This document shows positions 14,488-23,800 of a stretch of DNA of 36,029 nt, piece after piece. The stretch comes from a virus: the IMG/VR virus record IMGVR_UViG_3300029267_002726, positions 1-36,029 of that record; one strand, written 5' to 3'. Positions within the stretch are counted from its first letter, which is position 1. Every line of letters starts with the position of its first letter. The notes under the pieces were generated by a model, which searched no databases, was not told the origin of the DNA, and saw only the letters and a program-made list of their open reading frames with translations. Made by a program: the position numbers and the translations under genes.

Positions 14488-14949
14488 ATGAAAAGTTTAG
14501 AAAAACTCTACAAAACAGATGAAAATCTTTCGATCAACGGGGTCGAGATTACCGTCGGGTACAACGAAAAAGACGAGCCTGTCATTATGATTATCGCTGA
14601 AGCAGGCAATCCAAATCACACAAAGGCACAGCGTCGTCACAGCAGGGCGCTGGAATCGTCAAGAAACAGCGACAAGCGCAGGAAGCTTGTCATGTCAGAA
14701 ATCATCTATGACGGAAAAATTCTTCGGGGATGGAAAGGAGTGCTTGACTCAAAAGGGAAAGAGGTGCCGTTTACGAGAGAGAATGCCATCGAAGCCCTGA
14801 CAAAATATGACAGGTTGATGTCCGACGTTATCAGTGCGGCGGACGACCCGATGAATTTCAGGCCGGAAGAAGAAATTATCGAAAAGGAGGAATCGGAAAA
14901 AAACTCCGGGAAGTCCTCGAGTGGGCTGTCAAGTACGGAGAGCAGTTAG
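14488..14949 (+). CDS. Tail assembly chaperone, short (G-like) product
   Basis: 153 residues in the place of the lambda G chaperone, directly before the tape measure. The N-terminal part (NGVEITVGYNEKDEPVIMIIAEAGNPNHTKAQRRHSR) and MSEIIYDGKILRGWKGV...FTRENAIEALTKYDRLM match the small alpha-helical chaperones of siphophages. The C-terminal 15 residues after the slippery site are low-complexity Ser-rich (SGKSSSGLSSTESS), as expected where the conserved sequence switches frame. The ribosome site is GGGGGTG upstream of ATG. It would coat the tape measure protein and recruit tail tube subunits before assembly. Confidence 0.8.
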   Translation: MKSLEKLYKTDENLSINGVEITVGYNEKDEPVIMIIAEAGNPNHTKAQRRHSRALESSRNSDKRRKLVMSEIIYDGKILRGWKGVLDSKGKEVPFTRENAIEALTKYDRLMSDVISAADDPMNFRPEEEIIEKEESEKNSGKSSSGLSSTESS

Positions 14950-15248
14950 AATTCTTTGACAACCTGCGAAGGGACGGAATAGAGGACGATCTTCCTGCAT
15001 ACGATGACAGGCCGATTCTGTACTCAGATCTGTATAACGATTATAATATTTTTATAGAGTTATCAGCACATAGGAATATTGACGGGATGAGCGGGTATAT
15101 ATTTCCTATACATCTATCAGAGATTGAAACATACATGCGGTTGAACGGAATAGACGATTTTATCGATCAGCAGCGCCTTATTAAGCGGATCAAATTCATG
15201 GACGATGTGTACTGTAAAGCTATGAATGAGAAAAGGAAAAAGAAATGA
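14488..15248 (+). CDS. Tail assembly chaperone, -1 frameshifted (G-T-like) fusion
   Basis: Reading in frame 0 through AAC 14902-14904 and then in the -1 frame from C14904 gives an uninterrupted extension of 114 codons that stops at TGA 15246-15248, overlapping the tape measure ATG. The join is 14488-14904 plus 14904-15248, about 253 residues. The extension reads LREVLEWAVKYGEQLEFFDN, then LPAYDDRPILYSDLYNDYNIFIELS, and ends with KRIKFMDDVYCKAMNEKRKKK. That is protein-like sequence filling a 295-base stretch that otherwise has no gene. This is the lambda G-T arrangement: the T part binds the tail tube while the G part binds the tape measure. No start codon with a ribosome site exists for the T part alone. 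Confidence 0.85.
14884..14904 (+). promoter_or_regulatory. Programmed -1 frameshift signal: internal SD plus A AAA AAC
   Basis: The heptamer A AAA AAC lies at 14898-14904 exactly in phase with the chaperone frame (GAA AAA AAC). AAGGAGG at 14884-14890, 7 bases before it, has no start codon downstream at initiation distance, so it is placed like the frameshift-stimulating Shine-Dalgarno of dnaX. CTCCG (14904-14908) can pair with CGGAG (14936-14940) as a possible downstream stem. Confidence 0.85.
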
Positions 15249-18200
15249 GCGATATAAATATCACTTTAGATGCCGGTGATGCGATACGTGATGCTGGGCT
15301 TTTAAAAACAGAGCTCAACGAAATATCTACGGCGGTAACAAACCTGCAGGCAAAAATGAGCAAGTTCATACTGCGTGGAAGCATCGACCTTAAGGCCAAA
15401 GCATTAACAAAGGATATGAACAATATTCGCTCAGCTGTTGCCAAACAGCCGATCTATGCACGGGTGTTGCTCAGGCTCGATAAACGCACACTTACCCAAT
15501 CATGGATTAAGAAAGGGTTTGAGATAGCATCCCGTGTCCATGTTGACCTTGCAAGTCTTAAAGCATCAAGGACTACAATTAAAAATATACTTGGGAAGCC
15601 AATAGTTATTCCCATTAAAACGATAATGCCTCCCACAGAATCAAAAGAATTACAAAAAATACATTATTCAAAAAAATATCAAGATTTTGGTGCCAAGTAT
15701 GAAGGTCGTGAAGGAACAATTGAAACAAGAGGGAAAGGACCTGGGCCGAAAAATGTTTTAATGAGAATGGATGATGATGAATTGGCAGTCTTGTCTGGAG
15801 GCAATATTAGAGGAACTGGTAAATTCACCGGTGGACCAGAGAAATTTGATATCGATACAAAAGAAGCACTCTCTAAACTTCGTGGAGTGTGGATTGCCAT
15901 AACGAAGCTAAAAGAATATGCACTCACTCCAATACTATCAATCGACACATCAGCAGCAACGCTCGCCCTCGACAAAATACTCGCCAAATTGAAATTAATA
16001 AAAGCAGAATCTGCAGGCCGGTGGACAGATACAATGTTTTCTGGAGGTACGTTTGAACATCCCGGACCTGGCGTTGAAACTTCTGGTGCTGTAGAAAAAA
16101 GAATTGCAGGCGAAGAAAAAATAATTAAAAAATTAAAAAGGCAGGATGCTGCATACAAAGGTCATGAAACAAGGGCAAAAAATCTTGCAGCAAAAGCGGC
16201 AGAACGTGAACGATTACTCGCCGGACAAACGGCTCAAGAGAAAAAACTGATTGCTGAATTACAGGCTGAAGATGCTATCCAAGCTTCAATCCTTGCAAAA
16301 AAACGGGCAGCGATGGCACCAGGAGGAGCACATGCACCTTCAAGAAAAGGAATAACGGCTCAATTAAAAAGTGAAGAAAGCATACAAAAAGGAATAGAAT
16401 CACATATTGCGAGGCAAAATTCACTGGTAGAAAAAACTGTGGCACAAAGAAAAATTGCATCTGCCATTCAAAGATCAGAAGCTCAAGAGCAAATGAAAAT
16501 TGCTGCTGGTGAAAAATTCCTTCTTGACCGTGAGAAAAGCAGAAGTCTCACAATGAAAAATATTAATGTTGAGGCTGCCAAAGAATCTGTAATTGCAGGA
16601 GAAACATCTGCATTAAGAAGAAAAGTTGTTAAAGAAATGTTAACAGCAAAAAATGCCGGAAAGCTCACAACTGCAGAATTGCAACGACAGGAAGCAATTC
16701 TGATGAAGCATCTGGCGCTTATGAATCAAATGACTCGTGTTCCGAGAACATTGCGTGAAGAAATTCACGGAGTTGGACAAGAGTTAGGATCACTTGCCGG
16801 ATATGGTGGTGAAGGATCATGGGCTGGTGAAGAAATAGATTATCTCGCTCCAGGCGGTCAAGGTGATAGAGTTGCAGGTATGCAGAATTTTGGCATGAGC
16901 TTAGATGAGGTAGAAAAGAAAATCAAAACAACTACTGGCAGGGAACAAGAACTGTGGCACGATATTAAAAGGTTTTATGGAATGGATCTCAGCAAACCAA
17001 TTAGTGGAATAAAAAATATGGACAGTAACATGGAGGCTCTGAAAAATAGAATCCGTGGGACTACAACACCATTACGCAGGTTTGCCGCATCACTTCTCGA
17101 TCCGTTAAAATCCACTACTGGTATGACAAAACTTGACGGTATTATAAGTAGCTTACAGGGTAGTATTTTGGGCACATCCAAGTCGGCAAAAAACATGGGT
17201 GCATCATTTCAGCAGGCAGAAAAACAAATGAAGGTTGCCGAAGACCTGATGCGATCATTGTCAGAAAAAGAAAAAGTTGCAGGACGAACAATTGGCGGAC
17301 TTCAGGCAGCAAAGCAATATGGAACAATGGCAGAAGGTCTTGGAAAATACAAAACTCAATTATTAAAAGGCGAAATTACACAAAAGCAATTCAACAAACA
17401 TGTTACAGACACAGAAACAAGGATGAAGAAACTCGACAAGTCCATTGGCGGGACAAACAAAACCGTACGCCAAGGCCGTGGTTTCTTCATGAACTTCACC
17501 ATGGCACTGACTGCTGTGGCTGCTGCGATGTTTATCTGGCAGAAGGTCAAGCAGGTAATTACGGAGGTTGTCGATAAGGGCAAAGAGCTGTCAACAACAT
17601 TTGCAAAAATGCGTGCTGAAACAGATATACTCACGGATGCAACAGGTGGATTTGCTTCACAGTTTCAATCCATGTCAAAAGGAACGATATGGGGTGTAAC
17701 AGATATGTATGAAGCGTACAAAGAATTGCAACGTCAGGGTTTAGGTGCAGATGCGGCAATGAGGCAAATAATCCCGACATTAAAAATTGCGCGCAATGAA
17801 GACATGGAGCTTGCGGACGCGGCGAATATGGCTGCGTTTAATACGATGGGATTAAGAGATCAGTATCTCAGGCTTGACGATGAAATGCAGAAAACGGGCG
17901 GGGAAGCATGGGATAAACTCAAACGATCGATATCTGGTGTATTTGAATCTGCATACATGAGAGCAGAACCTGCTATCATAAAAACTTTGGAAAGCCTATC
18001 AAAATGGGTAGATGATAATGCGGAAGAATTAATTAAATTCTTCAAACGTATAATAGAAATAGGGACAGATCTTTTATATTTTTTCACACGCGTTGGCGGT
18101 GCGATTGCAAAATTTATTGGAAACCTAATAGACCTTCAGAATGCAGAGGATAAACTTACAAAAGCTGAAAAACTTGAAAAGAAATTAGCACAATATGAAA

Positions 18201-20458
18201 GGATGGAAAAAGACATATTGGCCCAGATAAATATTCAAGCTAGCTTCAAGATTAAAGAACCAGATATGGAAGCTGCAAAAAAATCATTATCAAACAGCCT
18301 AACTGTTGAAGATATGACCATAAGTCCAAAAATAACTGTGAAACCAGATATTGTGTCACCTGATAAAAAAGTTGTCAGGGAAATCGTAGATCAGTTTTCT
18401 ACCATGGAAGACACATTTACTCCATCTACAATAAAATCAGCTGGTGATCTTGAAAAACAGTTGAGCAGAGTTAGGACCGAAATCATAGCGATAAAAAAAG
18501 AACTGGCTGCCGAGGCACCAAAAGAAACAGGCGTGCTCAAACCGAAGGTCGAAGACATAACAAAAGCGTGGCAATATGTGTACGATCAAACCGGGAGAAT
18601 GACAGAAAGATTTTATCAATCAGAAATGGACAAAGCAGTTGAAAGCGGTAATACTCATATATCCACACTCAAAAAAATAGGGGATACTGGTGGTGCAAGG
18701 CTTGCGCTCCTTGCTCAAAGAACTGCTGCATACAACCTCGAATGGCAAAAACTTGCTCCATACATGAAGGAGCATCAGGATTATTTTGAAACGACCAGCA
18801 GGATGTCAGATGAATATTATAATCATCTTATCAGAAAAATGGAACAAGAAATCAGGCTATACGATGATCTTAGCACTGCACAACAGCAAGAGCTCATCAA
18901 TATCAAAAAGAAGGGCATCGAAATGATGAAGCTCGAAGCAGAGATTAAGCCTTATAGAGAAATATTTGATATAACAGGCTCAATGTCAGATAAGCTCTAT
19001 GAATTAGAACAAAGAAAAGGCAGAAGCAAATTCAGGACAAGATTAAAAATAATGGGCGAAAGTGCAAATCATGAAGATATACTGAATGCCGAGCGTGCAT
19101 TCGTTATGAATATGATAGAAATTGATAAAGATAAGAATGCAATGCGCCTTGACATTGAACAGCAATTTTTTGATGCAACCGGCCAGCAAAGACAGGAATA
19201 TATGGAAGCACAGCTTCAGGGTTTCGCGCGTACTGCCGAAATTATGAGAACACTCGGATTTCCGGAAGAGGAAACGAGAAAAGCATACCGGCAAATGGCT
19301 AATGATTTCATGGATGAATTCTATCAGCCAGCACTTGACGGATGGAATGAATACTACGAACAAACAGGAAAAATGTCACAAAAACATTATGAACTTGAAG
19401 CCGGATACCTCCAGCGCCATTACGAATACTTGCTAAATGTGCTTGAAGATGAAGAAGCTGCATATAGATGGCTATATGAACAAACAAGAGAATTGATGGC
19501 TAAAGACCTCGAATCCCACGAGAATGTATGTGACGGTATCCGGGCGGCATGGCTCAGGCTGACTGAAGACACGGAAACGCTGTCAAAAAAGATATCAGAT
19601 GTGGTCGTGGCCGGTATAGGAGACATGGAGCAGGCGTGGAAGGAAGGGTTCTTCGATATCATAAACGGGGAATGGGACAACCTCGAAGACCATGTCATCA
19701 ACGTGCTCACATCTCTCCGGAATATGCTGAACGAAATGCTCTATGAAATAATCAAAGACTGGGCAAAGCCCAAGCTTGCTAAAATGTTCGGCGGACTGTT
19801 CGGGGGCGAGGAAGACATGGTAGCCAAGAAAATAAAGGAAAACGCTGCAATAACAGAGCAGAACGCACTGTTGGCTGCGCAAATAGGCGTTGTTGCTTCA
19901 TTAACACTAGCATACCAGGCACTGGCAATGGCAATGGCTGCCTGCAGAATGGGCGTAGGTTCGGGGACAGATGCTTTCGGTTCTGGGTTTAGTTTTAAAG
20001 AAATTGCAGAATGGGATACCCTGTCATCCTGGCACAAAGGGGGGCAGGTCGGGATAGACACTGCGCCTCACAGACTGGTGGCTTCCTCCGTATTCGTCGG
20101 TGCTCCAAGGTTCCATGACGGGCTACTTTCAGACGAGGTACCGGCGGTGTTGAAAAAAGGCGAGTACGTCCTCACTCCGAAACAAATGGAAGAAATGCAA
20201 AAGGTTATCATAAAAGATACCGTAAAACAGCTATCCGTGTTCGAGTCCGCAACAAAACTGCACACCGGGCTAATTCCAAGTCAATACCCGGCCCCGGTTA
20301 TAATCCCGCAAGAATCCGAAAAGAAAAAGGAAGGCAACGTCAACACGATCTCAATCAACGTGCCTGTCAACGTTGAAGGAAACACCAGGCTCGCAAACAG
20401 GATGAGAGACGAAGTCGAAAGCTTAATCAAAGAAATCATGCGCGAGGAGACAAGATAA
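15245..20458 (+). CDS. Tape measure protein
   Basis: 1737 residues, the longest ORF, right after the frameshifted chaperone. It begins with a helical segment, continues with Lys/Glu/Ala-rich coiled coil (about 280-560), and has one strong hydrophobic segment (MNFTMALTAVAAAMFIW, about 748-767). A repeat region with five copies of a (Y/F)xxTGxMSxxxY-type motif every 60-69 residues lies near 1110-1390. The C-terminus has the lambda gpH-like WDNLEDHVINVLTSLRNMLNEMLY and the common ending VPAVLKKGEYVLTP. It should set tail length and be ejected with the DNA. The central coding part (about 15600-19300) is visibly more AT-rich than both ends, suggesting a mosaic exchange. It contains no acidic-Ser-Ser motif. 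Confidence 0.92.
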   Translation: MSDINITLDAGDAIRDAGLLKTELNEISTAVTNLQAKMSKFILRGSIDLKAKALTKDMNNIRSAVAKQPIYARVLLRLDKRTLTQSWIKKGFEIASRVHVDLASLKASRTTIKNILGKPIVIPIKTIMPPTESKELQKIHYSKKYQDFGAKYEGREGTIETRGKGPGPKNVLMRMDDDELAVLSGGNIRGTGKFTGGPEKFDIDTKEALSKLRGVWIAITKLKEYALTPILSIDTSAATLALDKILAKLKLIKAESAGRWTDTMFSGGTFEHPGPGVETSGAVEKRIAGEEKIIKKLKRQDAAYKGHETRAKNLAAKAAERERLLAGQTAQEKKLIAELQAEDAIQASILAKKRAAMAPGGAHAPSRKGITAQLKSEESIQKGIESHIARQNSLVEKTVAQRKIASAIQRSEAQEQMKIAAGEKFLLDREKSRSLTMKNINVEAAKESVIAGETSALRRKVVKEMLTAKNAGKLTTAELQRQEAILMKHLALMNQMTRVPRTLREEIHGVGQELGSLAGYGGEGSWAGEEIDYLAPGGQGDRVAGMQNFGMSLDEVEKKIKTTTGREQELWHDIKRFYGMDLSKPISGIKNMDSNMEALKNRIRGTTTPLRRFAASLLDPLKSTTGMTKLDGIISSLQGSILGTSKSAKNMGASFQQAEKQMKVAEDLMRSLSEKEKVAGRTIGGLQAAKQYGTMAEGLGKYKTQLLKGEITQKQFNKHVTDTETRMKKLDKSIGGTNKTVRQGRGFFMNFTMALTAVAAAMFIWQKVKQVITEVVDKGKELSTTFAKMRAETDILTDATGGFASQFQSMSKGTIWGVTDMYEAYKELQRQGLGADAAMRQIIPTLKIARNEDMELADAANMAAFNTMGLRDQYLRLDDEMQKTGGEAWDKLKRSISGVFESAYMRAEPAIIKTLESLSKWVDDNAEELIKFFKRIIEIGTDLLYFFTRVGGAIAKFIGNLIDLQNAEDKLTKAEKLEKKLAQYERMEKDILAQINIQASFKIKEPDMEAAKKSLSNSLTVEDMTISPKITVKPDIVSPDKKVVREIVDQFSTMEDTFTPSTIKSAGDLEKQLSRVRTEIIAIKKELAAEAPKETGVLKPKVEDITKAWQYVYDQTGRMTERFYQSEMDKAVESGNTHISTLKKIGDTGGARLALLAQRTAAYNLEWQKLAPYMKEHQDYFETTSRMSDEYYNHLIRKMEQEIRLYDDLSTAQQQELINIKKKGIEMMKLEAEIKPYREIFDITGSMSDKLYELEQRKGRSKFRTRLKIMGESANHEDILNAERAFVMNMIEIDKDKNAMRLDIEQQFFDATGQQRQEYMEAQLQGFARTAEIMRTLGFPEEETRKAYRQMANDFMDEFYQPALDGWNEYYEQTGKMSQKHYELEAGYLQRHYEYLLNVLEDEEAAYRWLYEQTRELMAKDLESHENVCDGIRAAWLRLTEDTETLSKKISDVVVAGIGDMEQAWKEGFFDIINGEWDNLEDHVINVLTSLRNMLNEMLYEIIKDWAKPKLAKMFGGLFGGEEDMVAKKIKENAAITEQNALLAAQIGVVASLTLAYQALAMAMAACRMGVGSGTDAFGSGFSFKEIAEWDTLSSWHKGGQVGIDTAPHRLVASSVFVGAPRFHDGLLSDEVPAVLKKGEYVLTPKQMEEMQKVIIKDTVKQLSVFESATKLHTGLIPSQYPAPVIIPQESEKKKEGNVNTISINVPVNVEGNTRLANRMRDEVESLIKEIMREETR
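18580..19425 (+). repeat. Five diverged ~60-69-residue repeats in the tape measure
   Basis: Repeat starts are marked by YDQTGRMTERFY (18580), FETTSRMSDEYY (18784), FDITGSMSDKLY (18964), FDATGQQRQEYM (19171) and YEQTGKMSQKHY (19354). Spacing alternates between about 180 and 205 bases. DNA identity is low, so these are old protein-level duplications that could tune tail length. Confidence 0.7.
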
Positions 20459-20826
20459 TGGCTACCATGATGCAACTGGACGGGTACACATTTACCCTGA
20501 ACCCGGAAGACTGCGATATGCCAGTTAAAGACAGAAGGGCAAGCTCGGTTAAAACACTCGGGGGAGTTGCTTTCTTTTCATGGGGCGCATTGCTTCCTGG
20601 TGAAAAAATAGTTTTAAAATGGACTTACATGCCAGTAGCGATGTTCGATACACTAGAGACAAAATTAGAGGCTGATTCTGAAATTGTATTCATTCCTGGT
20701 GACGGAACAAGCTATAATGTTGAAATTGAGACTTTAAAAGGTTCATGGTTCCTTGATCAGACAATAAGTGCACAATTTCGCGGCAATGTTGAACTTACAC
20801 TCATTATAATGTCAGAGGTTACATAA
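20458..20826 (+). CDS. Small distal tail protein candidate
   Basis: 122 residues in a TAATG overlap after the tape measure and a similar overlap before the tip protein. The sequence LDGYTFTLNPEDCDMPVKDRRASSVKTLGGVAFFSWGALLPGEKIVLKW... is all-beta and Trp/Phe-rich. It resembles short phage proteins located between tape measure and hub, and it has the size of the N-terminal ring domain of a distal tail protein. No Ser-rich loop. Assignment rests on position and fold. Confidence 0.6.
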   Translation: MATMMQLDGYTFTLNPEDCDMPVKDRRASSVKTLGGVAFFSWGALLPGEKIVLKWTYMPVAMFDTLETKLEADSEIVFIPGDGTSYNVEIETLKGSWFLDQTISAQFRGNVELTLIIMSEVT

Positions 20827-23800
20827 TGGCTATAACCCTTGATTCCACACTTCAGTCAGCTCAGGATGGAGCTTCTCATCGTCCAACCGTAAGTTTGTTA
20901 TCAGAACCAATGCAAGCACAAGTGCCTTTATATGGAAACCACTTTAATACAGACTCTACTCCAGAGGGAAACCAAGAGCTTTTATTAACATCTGAAGGCA
21001 GATTAATAAACGTATATATTGATGACGACTGGAGCAATGACAACCTATATTTCTATTATACAGATACGGATAGAATTCAATGGGCACCTGCTGTCTATCT
21101 TGAAATAAACAATATAAACCATGCTTCAATCTGTGAATTATCTAACGGAAATATTGGGGTTGTTGTAGTACAAAGAGACTATGATGTCGGGTATCTTATA
21201 GTTTCACCTACTGGGACTATAATCACGTCCTATACAGAAATATTTAGCGGGGGGGCGTGGACTGGCGGAATATCCGTTATTAATCTGCTTGGGGATTCAT
21301 CCGCAGGTGGATACATGATTGTATACGCAGAAGGAACTGCAGAACCACCTGGAGACACAGACACATATTCCCTTCAAAGAAGGACTTCATCAAACTTCAC
21401 ATCTTGGAGCTCTGCTTCCGAAATAGCAACAACTGGATTGAGCGATACCAAATACAAAGACAACCCAAATCTATTTCAGCACTCCAACGGTCGATTATTC
21501 CTTCATTTTGATTATATGGATGATATCCAAAATAATGTTGAGTTAAGGAATATATATGGGCAATATTCCGATGACAACGGGATAACTTGGAGCAATACTG
21601 TAAAGGTAACCGATTACGATTCATTCGGCGATCAAGGGATTATTCCATCAGTTGCAGAAAAGGAAGATGGAACTTTATATATCATCCATCAAGAAACCAA
21701 CAGAGTAAAACACTATGATACAAATTTGGATGGATATCCGGATACCGAAGATTTCGACGGAGGACAAATACAATATGATAGTGTAGAAAAAAAACTAATT
21801 TGCAATAACATTGACAAGTATGGAGATGGTTTTGAAAATGTGGTTTTAATAGATACCGAAACGGACACATATATCAAATTTTACGACGGCAACACAAGCC
21901 CTTCGCTACCAGCTGGCGGTGCAGGTGAACTCCAGGCAATGAGACGTGATTGGCCGTCATGGCCCTTTTCCATTCTGATTAACGGCAATCAAATCCATGT
22001 AATTAACTGGGAAACAGAGGAAATTAGACTTTATGTTCCAGAAAGCCGAGACTTCCAGCCACCAGTGTCAAATTTTTACATGGGCCCATGGGCATACTGG
22101 TATTACTACCAACACATATACGCAGTTTATAGGCAGGTCGGAGATGAAAGAAGGCTATACCTGGCTGGTACCAGTTCAGGAGAACTCGGTTGGGGAGGGC
22201 ATCTTGTCATTGGATATCTGAATCTTGATCAAACAGCTGATCCAGTTACAGGACAATATACATTCACTCAATTAGCACATATCACTAATGCCGAAGAGCC
22301 CCTCTTAGACGGCAACTGGATCGCACAGTTTGAATGGGTGCCAGAAGTCAGCCGGTGGGTCGTCGTGCTTGCTTGCGAACTTTTTATCCTTAATGAAGAT
22401 TGCGAGGTTATCTATAGATGCAACCAAGATAACATTCCAGGGTGGCCTGTAGGTGCCCATTTTCTTGCTCCAAAATCAATACGAGAAGCTGTATATATGG
22501 CAACTGCCGGGACTGCGGGTAGTGTTTATTTTTCATTCGACTATAACAGTGATTATCCAGACCGGAGAGGCATATGTCGATGGGATATTGCAAGCAACAA
22601 CTGCACTTACTATCAGCCGAATTGGTTTACATGTACTGGGGAATGCGGAATGCGCAATCTGTTCAACATGGGTGACGGACGGATTATGATGTCCGTTAGA
22701 GCCCCAGACGATGGAGGGTCTTGCGACAGGGCAGGGATCGCTATTTTAGACACAAATGGACATGGCTGGACATTCTATAGTGAAAACAACGTACCTGGGA
22801 TGTTTAACCCATATCCATTCTATGACTATCCACAATGCGATGATTGGGAATGGGATGAGGGGGCCGGATATTTGGCATATGATGCGGCTACTCAAACTAT
22901 TTTTGCATCATACAGGGGCAATTCTAAGTGGCTTGGAGATTCATCAGCAGGCGTTATTGTATTCTCAGAGCTGGGAGCATACTCAACAATTAGATATACA
23001 AGCATAGCAGATGTTGAAAGCACTCCAGCTTATGGAGAATTTAGTGATTTTACTATAAACAATTTTGAATATAACGGATCTATGGTTGTTGATGAAGATG
23101 GCGTTGCTTGGACCACATGGGATCATATGGATTCTATCAGCGAAAATTCTTTGATATGGGACACTACAGTATCAGACAAGTATGTAGAAGATTTCCTCGT
23201 TGACGGATCTCAAGTTGAAATTACGTGGGAAATAGACAAGCCTACAAGTCTTAAATTTGAACTAAGTCATGGACAATATTTTGATTCAACGAATTTATTG
23301 TCAACATGGTCTGTGTATTTCAAAATGGGACGCATAATAACAATCGAACTTGGAGAAATTATATCAGACACAGAATATCTTCAAGCACAGGGTGTGTTTT
23401 TTATAAAAGAGTCTACTATATCCCTTTCACAAGGATATCCTACAATCAAAGTAACAGCAGAGGACATGCGCTCGATGTGGGACGAAACTCACATTGTCGC
23501 CAGCGAATATTTTAGCAATTTAACACCGAAAACTGTTACAGAAAATCTTCTAACGGACCATGGAGACTTAACTGCTCAAGATTTTTCCATACCTACATAT
23601 GTGCAAACGCATAACCTCTATCATCAATTTATAGATATCAATCTTTCTGATGCGATTCAGCTTATAATGGATCATTTTGGGTATTTTGGATTTGTGAACG
23701 TTAATGGACAATTTCAGCCAAGACAAATTAATTTTTCAGGATCTCCAATTCATACGTACAGCGATTCAACAAAAATAATAGAATATACACCAGACAATAA

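Noticed and set aside
15679-16158. 159-residue antisense ORF in the tape measure gene
   Set aside because: Shadow frame with a protein rich in Ser/Phe/Leu produced by reading Lys/Glu codons backwards; no promoter or ribosome site.
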